From Robiginitomaculum sp. (lineage in GTDB: Bacteria > Pseudomonadota > Alphaproteobacteria > Caulobacterales > Maricaulaceae): a stretch of 64,000 nt of DNA. Positions 52,446 through 61,753 of the stretch are shown here, in pieces (positions within the stretch are counted from its first letter, which is position 1; each line of letters starts with the position of its first letter). The stretch is from assembly GCA_016765135.1 (NCBI GenBank), contig JAESQN010000045.1, forward strand, positions 116,540 through 180,539, in the 5' to 3' direction. The notes under the pieces are model-generated. The model searched no databases. It saw only the letters and a program-made list of their open reading frames with translations, and was not told the DNA's origin. Position numbers and translations under genes: made by a program.

Positions 52446-53759
52446 TTACGGCTGATCTTTTGATTTGCCAGCTCGAATTTCCGCCCACCGCTCCAACCTC
52501 GCCTTGATCTCCCGCTCTCGCCCCTCGCCTTTGGGTGTGTAAAACTGCTCTCGCGCCATATCATCAGGGAAATAATTTTGGCCTGAGAAACCTTCCTCGG
52601 TGTCGTGGTCATAAGCATAGCCTTTGCCGTAGCCGATATCTTTCATCAGCTTTGTCGGGGCGTTCAGAATATGCGCGGGCGGCATCAGGGAACCGGTTTT
52701 TTTGGCGGCGCGGGTGGCAGCTTTAAACGCCGTATAGACCGCGTTGGATTTGGGGGCCGTGGCCATATGGACAACGGCGTGGGCGATGGCCAGCTCGCCC
52801 TCGGGGGAGCCGAGAAACCGATAGGTGTTCATGGCTTCATTGGCAATCATCAGAGCCAGCGGATCGGCCAAGCCAATGTCCTCTGACGCCATGCGGATGA
52901 GGCGGCGCGCAATATAAAGCGGGTCTTCACCGCCCGTGAGCATCCGCGCCAACCAATACAGCGCCGCATCCGGGTCGGAGCCGCGAATGGATTTGTGCAG
53001 GGCTGAGATGATGTTGTAATGTTCTTCTTTGTTTTTATCGTAAGCCGGGGCGCGTTTTTGCAAATGCCTGGCTACGGCTTTACCGTCCAGTTTTTTCTTT
53101 GCGGTCAGCGCAAATATTTCTTCCGCCAAATTCAATAAATAACGCCCGTCCCCGTCGGCAAAGGCGATCAGAGCATCACGCCCGTCTCTGGTCACGGGCA
53201 GAGTTTGCCCGGTAGAGCTTTCCGCCCGCGCCAGCAATTCGTCCAATGCTTTATCGTCCAGACGTTTGAGGACAAACACTTGGGCCCGTGATAACAAAGC
53301 CCCGTTCAGTTCAAAGCTTGGGTTTTCCGTAGTCGCACCTATAAGCGTGACAATGCCCTGCTCCACATAGGGCAGAAATCCGTCTTGTTGGGCCTTGTTA
53401 AAGCGGTGGATTTCGTCGACAAATAACAGCGTTCCGCGCCCGGTGGCCCGGCGGGTTTTGGCCGCTTCGAACGCCTTGCGCAAATCCGCAACCCCTGAAA
53501 AAACGGCGGATAACTGCACAAATTCCATATCCGCATGGCCCGCGATTAACCGCGCAATGGTGGTTTTGCCGACCCCCGGCGGCCCCCACAATATCATGGA
53601 CGCTATGCGCCCATTTTCTAACATCCGCCCTATGGGTTCATTGGTGGCCAGTAAATGGTCTTGCCCGACCACCTCGTCAATAGCCTTCGGGCGCAGTCTA
53701 TCTGCCAATGGCCGGGGGGCTTCATCTTCCAGACCGGCGTTTTCAAATAGACCACTCAC
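52446..53759 (-). CDS. rarA: Replication-associated recombination protein A
   Basis: A 437-aa AAA+ ATPase of the RarA/MgsA/WRNIP1 family, which acts at stalled replication forks and single-stranded DNA ends. Walker A GPPGVGKTT (~58-66), Walker B LLFVDEIHRFNKAQQD, the sensor GATTENPSFELN and the C-terminal tetramerisation region (LARMLTGGEDPLYIARR) are present. It lies immediately after the DegQ-like gene in the same direction, a conserved alphaproteobacterial pairing downstream of rplQ. Confidence 0.95.
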   Translation of the reverse strand: MSGLFENAGLEDEAPRPLADRLRPKAIDEVVGQDHLLATNEPIGRMLENGRIASMILWGPPGVGKTTIARLIAGHADMEFVQLSAVFSGVADLRKAFEAAKTRRATGRGTLLFVDEIHRFNKAQQDGFLPYVEQGIVTLIGATTENPSFELNGALLSRAQVFVLKRLDDKALDELLARAESSTGQTLPVTRDGRDALIAFADGDGRYLLNLAEEIFALTAKKKLDGKAVARHLQKRAPAYDKNKEEHYNIISALHKSIRGSDPDAALYWLARMLTGGEDPLYIARRLIRMASEDIGLADPLALMIANEAMNTYRFLGSPEGELAIAHAVVHMATAPKSNAVYTAFKAATRAAKKTGSLMPPAHILNAPTKLMKDIGYGKGYAYDHDTEEGFSGQNYFPDDMAREQFYTPKGEGREREIKARLERWAEIRAGKSKDQP

Positions 53760-53765
53760 GGACTT

Positions 53766-55214
53766 TTAAAACCTGATACGGCTGTTCAAGATACGCCCGT
53801 TTCGCTCTAGTTTAATCGTCCAGTTACGGTCGCCTTCAAAATCGTCGAGGACATCTTGAAGCTGGGCCGTGGAGGTAATATCCTCCTCCATGACCTGCAC
53901 CAATATATCTCCTTTGCGAAACCGGTAACGCGACGAAAATCCAGACCGATCACGACCTGCAATAACCACGCCGCTCACAAATGGATCAAAATCCATTTCT
54001 TCGGCGAGCGCAGGCGACATGTTTACTACACTCAAGCCGTCAAATGGATTGTTGCCTTCAAGCTTGCGTTGGTCACTCTTGGGCGTTTCTTTGGGCGTAT
54101 CTGCGAGCACAGTCAGTGTACGGGTTTTCCCGTCGCGCCAAACTTTCACTTTAGCCTTATAGCCTGGAGATAATGTCGCCAATTTAAAGCGCAAACCGCT
54201 ATCGTCAAAAATATCCGTACCGTCTACCGACAGCACCACATCGCGGCGCTTAATCCCGGCCTTGTCCGCCGGGCCACCGCCGTAAATTTCCTCGACAATT
54301 GCCCCGCGTGGTCTGTCTAGTCCCAGTGCCTCCGCCATAACCGAATTGACACCCTCAGTACGCGCACCGAACCAGGGGCGAGTGATTTTACCGTCGCTGA
54401 GCGCACTGTCTACGGCCCGCTTGACCAGTTCGCCCGGTATGGCAAACCCGATACCGTTAGAGCCGCCGGAGCGCGAAAAAATGGCGGTGTTTACCCCGAC
54501 CAAATGCCCGTCCATATCCACCAATGCACCGCCCGAATTACCCGGATTAACCGCCGCATCTGTCTGGATAAAATTTGCCACATTTGATACTTGTGTGCGC
54601 CCGAGCGCCGAAACAATCCCGCTCGTTACAGTTTGGCCGACCCCGAACGGATTGCCAATGGCCAGCACCAAATCCCCAACCTCCAGCGTACCCGCTTCCT
54701 CAATTGGCAAAACTGGCAAACGTTCGCCTTTGGTGTCAATTTGCAAAACGGCCAGATCTATCTGTGTGTCTTCGGCGATAAGTGTTGCTTTAAACTCACG
54801 TCTGTCCGCCAAGACAATGCGCAATTCCTGCGCCCCTTTGACCACATGGGCATTGGTGACAATAACGCCGTTAGAGCGCACAATCACCCCCGAACCAAGG
54901 GAACGCTCGGTACGTTCACGCGGCACACCGCGCCCAAAAAACGAGAAAAAGGGATCAACTTCCCGCCGTAACACCTTACGCTCGGAATACACATTGACCA
55001 CCGCCGGCGCCGTCTCCTTGACCACTGGCGCAAATGACATTTTCATCTGGGCTGACGACTGCGGCACCATAATGTCTTGCTCTGAAACATCTTGCCCTGA
55101 AACACCTTGCCCTGGCGTCACCGCATCTGCACGCCCTCCAGGAACAAATACCAGCCCAAACACCAAAGCACCGCCAAACAACGCCCCACCCAATACAGCA
55201 AATAATTTTTTCAT
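53766..55214 (-). CDS. DegP/DegQ-type periplasmic serine protease
   Basis: A 482-aa protein: signal anchor/peptide (~1-22), trypsin-like domain with His in TNAHVV, Asp in IDLAVLQI and Ser in NPGNSGGAL, then two PDZ domains (~285-375 and ~395-480). Such proteases and chaperones survey periplasmic proteins. I start at ATG 55214 (MKKLFAVLGG); an in-frame GTG/ATG ten codons upstream would put Cys-rich residues before the signal. It ends six bases before rarA. Confidence 0.92.
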   Translation of the reverse strand: MKKLFAVLGGALFGGALVFGLVFVPGGRADAVTPGQGVSGQDVSEQDIMVPQSSAQMKMSFAPVVKETAPAVVNVYSERKVLRREVDPFFSFFGRGVPRERTERSLGSGVIVRSNGVIVTNAHVVKGAQELRIVLADRREFKATLIAEDTQIDLAVLQIDTKGERLPVLPIEEAGTLEVGDLVLAIGNPFGVGQTVTSGIVSALGRTQVSNVANFIQTDAAVNPGNSGGALVDMDGHLVGVNTAIFSRSGGSNGIGFAIPGELVKRAVDSALSDGKITRPWFGARTEGVNSVMAEALGLDRPRGAIVEEIYGGGPADKAGIKRRDVVLSVDGTDIFDDSGLRFKLATLSPGYKAKVKVWRDGKTRTLTVLADTPKETPKSDQRKLEGNNPFDGLSVVNMSPALAEEMDFDPFVSGVVIAGRDRSGFSSRYRFRKGDILVQVMEEDITSTAQLQDVLDDFEGDRNWTIKLERNGRILNSRIRF

Positions 55215-55320
55215 AGGTTTAAGGTAAGCGCAATCACAACACATTTAAACCCCCAAGCACATGAATTGTGATATTTTAATAAGACTTGCAGTCATACGGG
55301 CTCTCCCCTACCCATAATTC

Positions 55321-56055
55321 ATGAAACAAAACTCCGCAGACTTCAATCCTGGCAATGATGATGTGTTTCGGCGGATTGCTACACGCTATGATTTTCTGTG
55401 CGATATTTTCAGCTTTGGGATTCACAGGTTATGGAAGCGGGCTATGGCACGAACCATAGCACAGAACAACACTGGCATAGTGCTTGATATTGCAAGCGGT
55501 ACAGGGGATATCGCTCTAAGGCTGACCAGTAAACTGCCTGAGGGTAGTACAATTATTGCCAGCGATATTTGCCAACCAATGCTGGATATTGCCGCGTCAA
55601 AAGCCAATACTATGACAGGGCCGCGTGCAAATTTGGATTTTCAAATTCTTGACGCGCATAATTTATCGAAAATACCGAGCGCATCAGTGGATGTATATGC
55701 AATTTCATTTGCTATGAAAATTTGCGAGCGGGATTTGTTGCTAAAAGAAGCCGTGCGGGTTTTACGGCCAGGAGGCCGCTTTTATTGCCTGGAAGCCTCG
55801 CAAATACCCTTGGGTTGGTTGCATAAAACTTACCTTAAATATATGGAATGGTGCATCCCCTTCATTGCCCGCATCGCAACTGGCGGGGACCGCTCCGCTC
55901 ATGATTACTTGTTACGCGGCATTCACGATATGCCGGATCAACTCACATTTTGTGCTGAACTGGAAACCTATGGGTTTAAGGATGTTTCTTATAACAACTT
56001 TAGTCTCGGCATCGTTGCACTACATTGCGCCGTGAAACCTAAACTGGGTACTTAA
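55321..56055 (+). CDS. UbiE/COQ5-type methyltransferase
   Basis: A 244-aa SAM-dependent methyltransferase. Motif I is LDIASGTGDIALRL, the N-terminal RIATRYDFLCDIFSFGIHRLWKR matches the UbiE N-terminus, and RVLRPGGRFYCLE corresponds to its motif III. The usual AFGIRN segment reads ISFAMKICER, so it is a diverged UbiE or a paralogue. It would methylate C2 of demethylquinols. It is opposite in strand to its neighbours and lies far from ubiB, whose usual partner it is. Confidence 0.8.
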   Translation: MKQNSADFNPGNDDVFRRIATRYDFLCDIFSFGIHRLWKRAMARTIAQNNTGIVLDIASGTGDIALRLTSKLPEGSTIIASDICQPMLDIAASKANTMTGPRANLDFQILDAHNLSKIPSASVDVYAISFAMKICERDLLLKEAVRVLRPGGRFYCLEASQIPLGWLHKTYLKYMEWCIPFIARIATGGDRSAHDYLLRGIHDMPDQLTFCAELETYGFKDVSYNNFSLGIVALHCAVKPKLGT

Positions 56056-56075
56056 GTTTGTCTCAAATGCCGAAC

Positions 56076-57083
56076 TCACATCAAATTTATCGTGGTCAAC
56101 AATCCGATGACCGCAAGATATATGACTGAAATTATTACTGCCGACGGGGGACCAATTTTGATGATTTTGGCAGTTGCACCTTCTTTGCCGCGAATGTCCC
56201 CTTGTTCGTCCGTACGTGTTGCGTAAACAATCATACTGATGACAACCAGTATATAGAGATAAGACGCCAGATAAAGCTGGTCTATCAGCGTCAAATAAGC
56301 CACGTCCGGCAGACTTGACAGCATGGTAAATTGCATGGCGACGAGCGTTAGCAGGGCCGTAATGGCCAAGCCGACACGCGCCTCCACATGCTTAGGGTCA
56401 AGCAAAAGCGCCAGAGTTGCGCACAATATGATTAAAAACACCGGGACATAGGCTTTGAATATGCCCGAAAGCGCGGGTCTGGTTATAGGGATAATAAAAT
56501 CCGCCCGTGAATAGGCCGACACATCTGGCTCCGACAAATCCCCAAATGCGGTGGCGTAAGGTTTATCGCGTATAACCAGTCGCGGTGTGCCGATTTTATA
56601 GCCGGACAATCTGATTTCGGGGTTGAGCTTGATGCCGTCTTTGTCGGCGATATATTGCAAAGCCTCCGCTCCTTCTTCCGCATCCTCAACCGCAACCAGC
56701 AAAGTTTGGCTGTCGAACGGATATTTAGCCACTGGGAATTTTGAGCTAAACAGACCTTGATGGCGGATTATTTGGTAAAGAGAACCATCAGGTTGGGGCT
56801 GTGGCTCATCATAAATCTTGGTTTCCACATGAGCTTCGGGGTCAAATGTATTCATCAACTCAAAATTATCCACCGGGTTGATGTCCGAGTTGTACCAGCG
56901 AAACCAGAGGTAAAAATCAACACCGTAAGAATGGGTGCGCATATCTATGGCCTGAATATCATTGATATACATGCCGACGGTAACACGCTCAACATTGTCA
57001 GAAGCAGGAGTTTCTTGGGCCGCTAATGCCGGCGCAAACAAAAAGGCGCACACCAGTATTGTCATTCTATAAAGCACCCCCAT
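56076..57083 (-). CDS. Pentameric ligand-gated ion channel homologue
   Basis: A 335-aa protein: signal peptide (~1-22), an extracellular-type beta-sandwich (~35-205) with the Cys-loop equivalent KYPFDSQTL lacking both cysteines, as in bacterial GLIC/ELIC, and four membrane helices. The pore helix M2 is HVEARVGLAITALLTLVAMQF, preceded by Glu at the cytoplasmic end (cation-selective type), followed by SSLPDVAYLT, matching the M2-M3 loop Pro region. ATG 57083 has GGGGGA upstream. Ligand unknown. It stands alone, 126 bp downstream of rplQ. Confidence 0.88.
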   Translation of the reverse strand: MGVLYRMTILVCAFLFAPALAAQETPASDNVERVTVGMYINDIQAIDMRTHSYGVDFYLWFRWYNSDINPVDNFELMNTFDPEAHVETKIYDEPQPQPDGSLYQIIRHQGLFSSKFPVAKYPFDSQTLLVAVEDAEEGAEALQYIADKDGIKLNPEIRLSGYKIGTPRLVIRDKPYATAFGDLSEPDVSAYSRADFIIPITRPALSGIFKAYVPVFLIILCATLALLLDPKHVEARVGLAITALLTLVAMQFTMLSSLPDVAYLTLIDQLYLASYLYILVVISMIVYATRTDEQGDIRGKEGATAKIIKIGPPSAVIISVIYLAVIGLLTTINLM

Positions 57084-57154
57084 AATTTCCCCCAATAAAT
57101 CACAATGTCAAAACACACAGAATATTAGGTCTATACTACATGTAGGTCAAATAG

Positions 57155-57182
57155 CAAAAAACCCGTCACTGTGGACGGGTTT
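57155..57182 (-). terminator. Terminator of the ribosomal protein operon
   Basis: On the minus strand AAACCCGTC-CACAGT-GACGGGTTT is a perfect 9-bp stem followed by TTTTT, 27 bp after the rplQ stop. It separates the operon from the ion channel gene. Confidence 0.9.
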
Positions 57183-57208
57183 AAGCAATAAAAATTCAAT
57201 AAAACGAT

Positions 57209-57628
57209 TTACGCGTCAGCTTTTTCTTCTGTCTCTACGCGGGCTATATCGCCTGCGCCTTTGGCACTTTCGTCGCGGTCTACAAATTCGATAACGGCCA
57301 TAGGCGCGTTATCGCCGTAGCGGTATCCGGCTCTCATGATGCGGATATAACCGCCTTGGCGGTCTTTATAGCGCGGGCCTAAAACCTCGAACAATTTCTT
57401 GCTCATTTCCTGATTGCGTGTGCGAGCAATGGCCAAACGACGCGAACCCAAATCACCCTTTTTCGCCAAAGTGATCAGCTTTTCCACGAATGGGCGTAGC
57501 TCTTTGGCTTTTGGCACAGTGGTAACAATCTGCTCATGCTCAATCAGGCTTGAAGACATATTGGCAAACATCGCTTTACGGTGCGAGCTGGTTCTGTTGA
57601 GCTTTCTATGGGCAATGCGGTGGCGCAT
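57209..57628 (-). CDS. rplQ: 50S ribosomal protein L17
   Basis: A 139-aa protein with the L17 block [20 protein letters not shown] and [21 protein letters not shown] ~20-residue acidic tail ([17 protein letters not shown]) follows the core, common in alphaproteobacteria. Last gene of the operon, 38 bp after rpoA. Confidence 0.97.
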   Translation of the reverse strand: MRHRIAHRKLNRTSSHRKAMFANMSSSLIEHEQIVTTVPKAKELRPFVEKLITLAKKGDLGSRRLAIARTRNQEMSKKLFEVLGPRYKDRQGGYIRIMRAGYRYGDNAPMAVIEFVDRDESAKGAGDIARVETEEKADA

Positions 57629-57666
57629 GGCTTTATTCCTTATTCATTTCCCGGTTACGGGGCTTA

Positions 57667-58683
57667 TTAAAAATGGTCGTCGTATTTTTTGGCCAGCTCT
57701 TCGATATTCTCAGGCGGCCAGTTTGGCGCGTCCATACCCAGGTGCAATCCCATAGCGGCCAGGACTTCCTTGATCTCGTTCAAAGATTTGCGGCCAAAAT
57801 TTGGGGTACGGAGCATTTCGGCTTCTGACTTCAAAATCAGATCGCCAATATAGACGATATTGTCGTTCTTGAGACAGTTAGCCGAGCGAACAGACAATTC
57901 AAGTTCGTCAACCTTGCGCAGAAGTGCCGGGTTGAAATCGAGCTCATCTTTTTCTTCGCCGCGTCCAATATCTTCCGGATCGTCAAAGTTGACAAACACC
58001 TGAAACTGGTCTTGTAAAATTCGCGCCGCGACCGCAATTGCATCTTCGGGCGTGACCGCACCATTGGTGTCGATATCTATAAGCAATTTATCATAATCAA
58101 GCACTTGGCCTTCGCGAGTGTTTTCCACCCGGTAAGTGACCCGTGTGACCGGGCTGTACAAAGCATCAATACTGATCAGGCCAATTGGCGCATCTTCAGG
58201 ACGCGAGTCCGTTGCTGGCACATAACCCTTACCCGTATTGACGGTTAGCTCCATACGCAAATCCGTATCCTCGTCCATCGTACAGATGACATGATCCGGA
58301 TTGAGGATTTCCACATCTGCGGTTTCCTCGATATCTGCACCCGTTACCGGGCCAGCACCACTTTTCTTTAGCAATAAACGCTTTGGCCCTTCGGCGTGCA
58401 TACGCACGGCCAAGCCCTTAAGGTTCAGCACAATATTGGTGACGTCTTCACGCACACCGGGGATGGATGTAAACTCGTGGACAACGCCATCAATTTGCAC
58501 AGCCGTAACCGCCGCGCCCTGCAAGGACGACAACAATACACGGCGCAGAGCATTACCAACAGTCATACCAAAACCGCGCTCCAGCGGCTCTGCAATAATA
58601 GTTGCTTGCTTCTCGGGATCACGGCCAGGCTCAACTTCGGGGTTGATAGGACGGATCAGTTCTTGCCAATTTTTCTCAATCAC
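57667..58683 (-). CDS. rpoA: RNA polymerase alpha subunit
   Basis: A 338-aa protein. The N-terminal assembly domain ([23 protein letters not shown], ~30-55) dimerises to nucleate polymerase; the C-terminal domain (~250-325, [19 protein letters not shown] and [13 protein letters not shown]) binds UP elements and activators. Standard length and position. Confidence 0.98.
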   Translation of the reverse strand: MIEKNWQELIRPINPEVEPGRDPEKQATIIAEPLERGFGMTVGNALRRVLLSSLQGAAVTAVQIDGVVHEFTSIPGVREDVTNIVLNLKGLAVRMHAEGPKRLLLKKSGAGPVTGADIEETADVEILNPDHVICTMDEDTDLRMELTVNTGKGYVPATDSRPEDAPIGLISIDALYSPVTRVTYRVENTREGQVLDYDKLLIDIDTNGAVTPEDAIAVAARILQDQFQVFVNFDDPEDIGRGEEKDELDFNPALLRKVDELELSVRSANCLKNDNIVYIGDLILKSEAEMLRTPNFGRKSLNEIKEVLAAMGLHLGMDAPNWPPENIEELAKKYDDHF

Positions 58684-58712
58684 TTTTAGTACCTCTTAAC
58701 TCAGTATGGTGT

Positions 58713-59102
58713 TTAAACGCGGCGGCGTTTGGGCGGACGACAACCATTATGGGGGATGGGTGTAACATCGCGAATAGTTGTAATGGTAAGCCCGGCGGCT
58801 TGCAGTGCACGAACTGCACTTTCCCGGCCAGAACCGGGCCCGTTTACATTGATTTCCAACGTTTGCATGCCGTGGTCTTGCGCTTTGCGGGCTACTTCTT
58901 CAGCAGCAACTTGCGCAGCGTAGGGTGTGGATTTGCGCGAGCCTTTAAAGCCCATAGCACCAGCCGAACACCAGGCAATCGTATTGCCCTGGACGTCTGC
59001 AATTGTGATCATGGTGTTGTTGAACGTTGCATTGATATGCGCAACGCCGGACGTAATATTCTTTCTATCGGCGCGACGGACGCGACCCGGTTCTTTAGCC
59101 AT
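58713..59102 (-). CDS. rpsK: 30S ribosomal protein S11
   Basis: A 129-aa protein with [16 protein letters not shown] and the terminal [18 protein letters not shown]. It forms part of the platform near the mRNA exit. It lies between rpsM and rpoA. Confidence 0.98.
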   Translation of the reverse strand: MAKEPGRVRRADRKNITSGVAHINATFNNTMITIADVQGNTIAWCSAGAMGFKGSRKSTPYAAQVAAEEVARKAQDHGMQTLEINVNGPGSGRESAVRALQAAGLTITTIRDVTPIPHNGCRPPKRRRV

Positions 59103-59117
59103 GTTGTAGCCTTCTCT

Positions 59118-59489
59118 CTATTTTTTCTTGCCAGCAATAGCCCTGGCAGGGCCTTTGCGGGTGCGGGCATTAGTGTGTGTGCGCTGTCCCCGAACGGGTA
59201 AGCCACGACGATGCCGCAAACCACGGTAATTACCCATGTCCATCAAACGTTTGATGTTCATAGATGTCTGGCGGCGAAGATCGCCCTCAACCAGATAATC
59301 ACCGCCCGTAATAGCGTCGCGCAAATTCGCCACATCAGCATCATTGAGATCCTGGACACGACGTTCGGCCTCAATGCCGACCTTTTCGCATATGGCCCTT
59401 GAAATAGCCGGGCCAATGCCGTGAATATATGTAAGCGCAATCAATACGCGCTTGTTGGTTGGTATGTTTACACCTGCAATCCGTGCCAC
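59118..59489 (-). CDS. rpsM: 30S ribosomal protein S13
   Basis: A 123-aa protein starting [15 protein letters not shown] and with the [19 protein letters not shown] tail that contacts tRNA. It sits 15 bp upstream of rpsK. The 185-bp gap before it (59490-59674) has a CCGCATG/CATGTGGG hairpin and an AAAAC...GTTTT arm pair on the minus strand, possibly an attenuator or promoter region; otherwise nothing seen. Confidence 0.97.
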   Translation of the reverse strand: MARIAGVNIPTNKRVLIALTYIHGIGPAISRAICEKVGIEAERRVQDLNDADVANLRDAITGGDYLVEGDLRRQTSMNIKRLMDMGNYRGLRHRRGLPVRGQRTHTNARTRKGPARAIAGKKK

Positions 59490-59674
59490 AATGGCTCTCC
59501 TTTAAATATCGACTTCGCAAAACCCGTAAACAGGTAGTTTTCCCACATGACGACATGCGGGAGCCTGTATTTCGACAGATTCCGCGAAAGCGGCTAGTTA
59601 TATCCTCTTCGCGCTCAAGGTCAACACCAGTTATGCCCTCAAACGATAATTTCTCTGTTTATTTTCAGTGCCTT

Positions 59675-60295
59675 TCAGCCTCCGAAAATTCTCTTCCACC
59701 AGGGCATTTTAGCAGCTGTGTGCCCGGATTTTTGCATATTCAATACTTTGTCAATAGACGCTGCCACAGTCCCTATTTCCGCTAGCCCGTCTACTTCCGT
59801 TAATTTGCCTCGGGCTGCATAATAGGGCAATAATGGCGCCGTCTGTTTATGGTAATTCTCAAGCCGGATTTTAAAGCTGGCCGGATTATCATCTTTACGC
59901 CCTTCATCAGCATAACGCTTTTCAATGCGTCCCAAAAGTACATTGTCGTCAACACACAAGCGAACCACGCCATTTACTTTTTGACCCCGCGACTGTAGCA
60001 ACTCGTCCAGAGCTTTGGCCTGCCCCACCGTGCGAGGAAAGCCATCAAAGATAAAGCCCGGCGCATCTTTATTGGTATCCAGTTGTTCTTCAATTAATGC
60101 GATAACAATCTCGTCTGAAACCAAATCACCCCTATCCATTATACCTGCAACTTCATTACCCAGATCCGATCCGGATTGACGAGCGGCACGCAACATATCA
60201 CCTGTGGCCAATTGAATGAGACCGCGTTCTTTTACCAATATCTTGGCTTGCGTGCCCTTGCCCGCAGCAGGTGGGCCAAACATAACAATATTCAT
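59675..60295 (-). CDS. adk: Adenylate kinase
   Basis: A 206-aa enzyme converting AMP and ATP to two ADP. P-loop GPPAAGKGTQAK, AMP-binding ATGDMLRAA and FDGFPRTVGQAKAL, and lid region RYADEGRKDDN with no zinc Cys. The last ~20 residues (SGHTAAKMPWWKRIFGG) extend beyond the usual end and are aromatic/basic. It lies 18 bp after secY. Confidence 0.96.
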   Translation of the reverse strand: MNIVMFGPPAAGKGTQAKILVKERGLIQLATGDMLRAARQSGSDLGNEVAGIMDRGDLVSDEIVIALIEEQLDTNKDAPGFIFDGFPRTVGQAKALDELLQSRGQKVNGVVRLCVDDNVLLGRIEKRYADEGRKDDNPASFKIRLENYHKQTAPLLPYYAARGKLTEVDGLAEIGTVAASIDKVLNMQKSGHTAAKMPWWKRIFGG

Positions 60296-60313
60296 GGCTT
60301 TACCCCCGACCTT

Positions 60314-61678
60314 CTATTTCTTACGTCTGCGACCCATGCGGGATTTCTTGATCAGGCCTTCATATTGGTGCGCGACCAGATGGGACTGCACTTGCGCCAC
60401 TGTATCCAAGGTCACAGAAACAATAATCAGCAAAGACATACCGCCAATTAGCATTGCCACGCCCGGAGGAATACTGCCGGTTCTGGCGATGACCATTTCA
60501 GGTAGTACCACGACAAAGGCTACATATAAGGCGCCAATGAACGTCAAACGGTTCAAAACATAGGATAAATATTCAGCCGTGCGCGCACCTGGGCGAATAC
60601 CAGGCAAAAAGCCGCCATGCTTGCGCAAATTATCCGCCGTATCCTCTGGCTTAAACACATAAGGTACATAGAAAAAGCAAAAGAAGATGACAAGAACAGC
60701 ATACAGCATCAGATAACCTGGAGACCCATAACCAGTTTGCGTCAATACGGTGCGTACCCAACTCGGTGCATCTTCAGCAATGAAGGTGCCCGCAGTTGCA
60801 GGCAAAAGTAATATCGAGGAGGCAAAAATTGGTGGGATAACACCAGCGGCGTTCAGTTTAAGCGGCAGGAAAGAGCTATCACCGCCAAACATTTTTCCGC
60901 CAGCAACTTGACGCTTGGGGTATTGCACCAATAAACGGCGTTGGGCGCGCTCTACAAATACGATCAACACGATCAATGCCAAACCCATAACGAGAACCAT
61001 CAACATGAGACCATCGGATAATGTACCACCTGCGGTAAGGTTTAACACTTGGAAAATCGCCTTGGGCAGTTCTGCTATAATGCCGGCCAAAATGATTAAA
61101 GACACACCATTACCAATACCACGCGCCGTGACTTGTTCACCAAGCCACATCAAAAACATAGTGCCGCCAACCAATGTAATCACAGCGGTAGCTTCAAAAA
61201 ACGGCCCTGGGTTATAGACAAAACCCTGGCTTTCCAACAACCTTGCAATCCCGAACGCCTGAAATGCCGCCAGAAAAACCGTGAGATAGCGGGTGTATTG
61301 GTTAATCTGCTTACGCCCCTGCTCACCGTCCTTATCAAGGGCGATCAAGGTGGGGATAGAGCCTTTCATCAAGGTCATAATAATCGACGCCGTAATATAA
61401 GGCATGACATTCAGAGCAAAGATTGCCATTCGCTCAACCGCACCACCAGCAAACATGTTGAGACGACTTAGAAGTCCGCTACCACCGCCAGCTTGACCGC
61501 CCGTGGTAAACATTTGCTGGTAAGCTTCCATGTTAACACCAGGAACCGGGATAAATGTCCCAATGCGGTAGACGATTAAAATCATCATCGTAAACAGCAA
61601 ACGTTTTTGCAGCTCTTTGGCTTTGGCAAATGTGCCAAAATTCATATTCTGTGCTAGCTGTTCTGATGCAGACGCCAT
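60314..61678 (-). CDS. secY: Preprotein translocase subunit SecY
   Basis: A 454-aa integral membrane protein with ten helices forming the protein-conducting channel. Signature GTFIPVPGVN near TM1, ITASIIMTL plug/TM2 region and KPEDTADNLRKHGGFLPGIRPG. GAGGGA precedes the ATG. Standard position before adk. Confidence 0.97.
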   Translation of the reverse strand: MASASEQLAQNMNFGTFAKAKELQKRLLFTMMILIVYRIGTFIPVPGVNMEAYQQMFTTGGQAGGGSGLLSRLNMFAGGAVERMAIFALNVMPYITASIIMTLMKGSIPTLIALDKDGEQGRKQINQYTRYLTVFLAAFQAFGIARLLESQGFVYNPGPFFEATAVITLVGGTMFLMWLGEQVTARGIGNGVSLIILAGIIAELPKAIFQVLNLTAGGTLSDGLMLMVLVMGLALIVLIVFVERAQRRLLVQYPKRQVAGGKMFGGDSSFLPLKLNAAGVIPPIFASSILLLPATAGTFIAEDAPSWVRTVLTQTGYGSPGYLMLYAVLVIFFCFFYVPYVFKPEDTADNLRKHGGFLPGIRPGARTAEYLSYVLNRLTFIGALYVAFVVVLPEMVIARTGSIPPGVAMLIGGMSLLIIVSVTLDTVAQVQSHLVAHQYEGLIKKSRMGRRRKK

Positions 61679-61753
61679 GTTAACATTCCCTCTTGCGATA
61701 GAACCTCATATGGGGAACCAAACGCAAATTAAAAGGTCTCTTTATAAATCCCT

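Noticed and set aside
54346..55227. Long open frame (293 codons) on the plus strand across the DegQ-like gene
   Set aside because: It is antisense to a clear serine protease with all catalytic motifs; its translation is Thr/Pro/Ser-rich low-complexity sequence with no domain. It is a by-product of codon bias.
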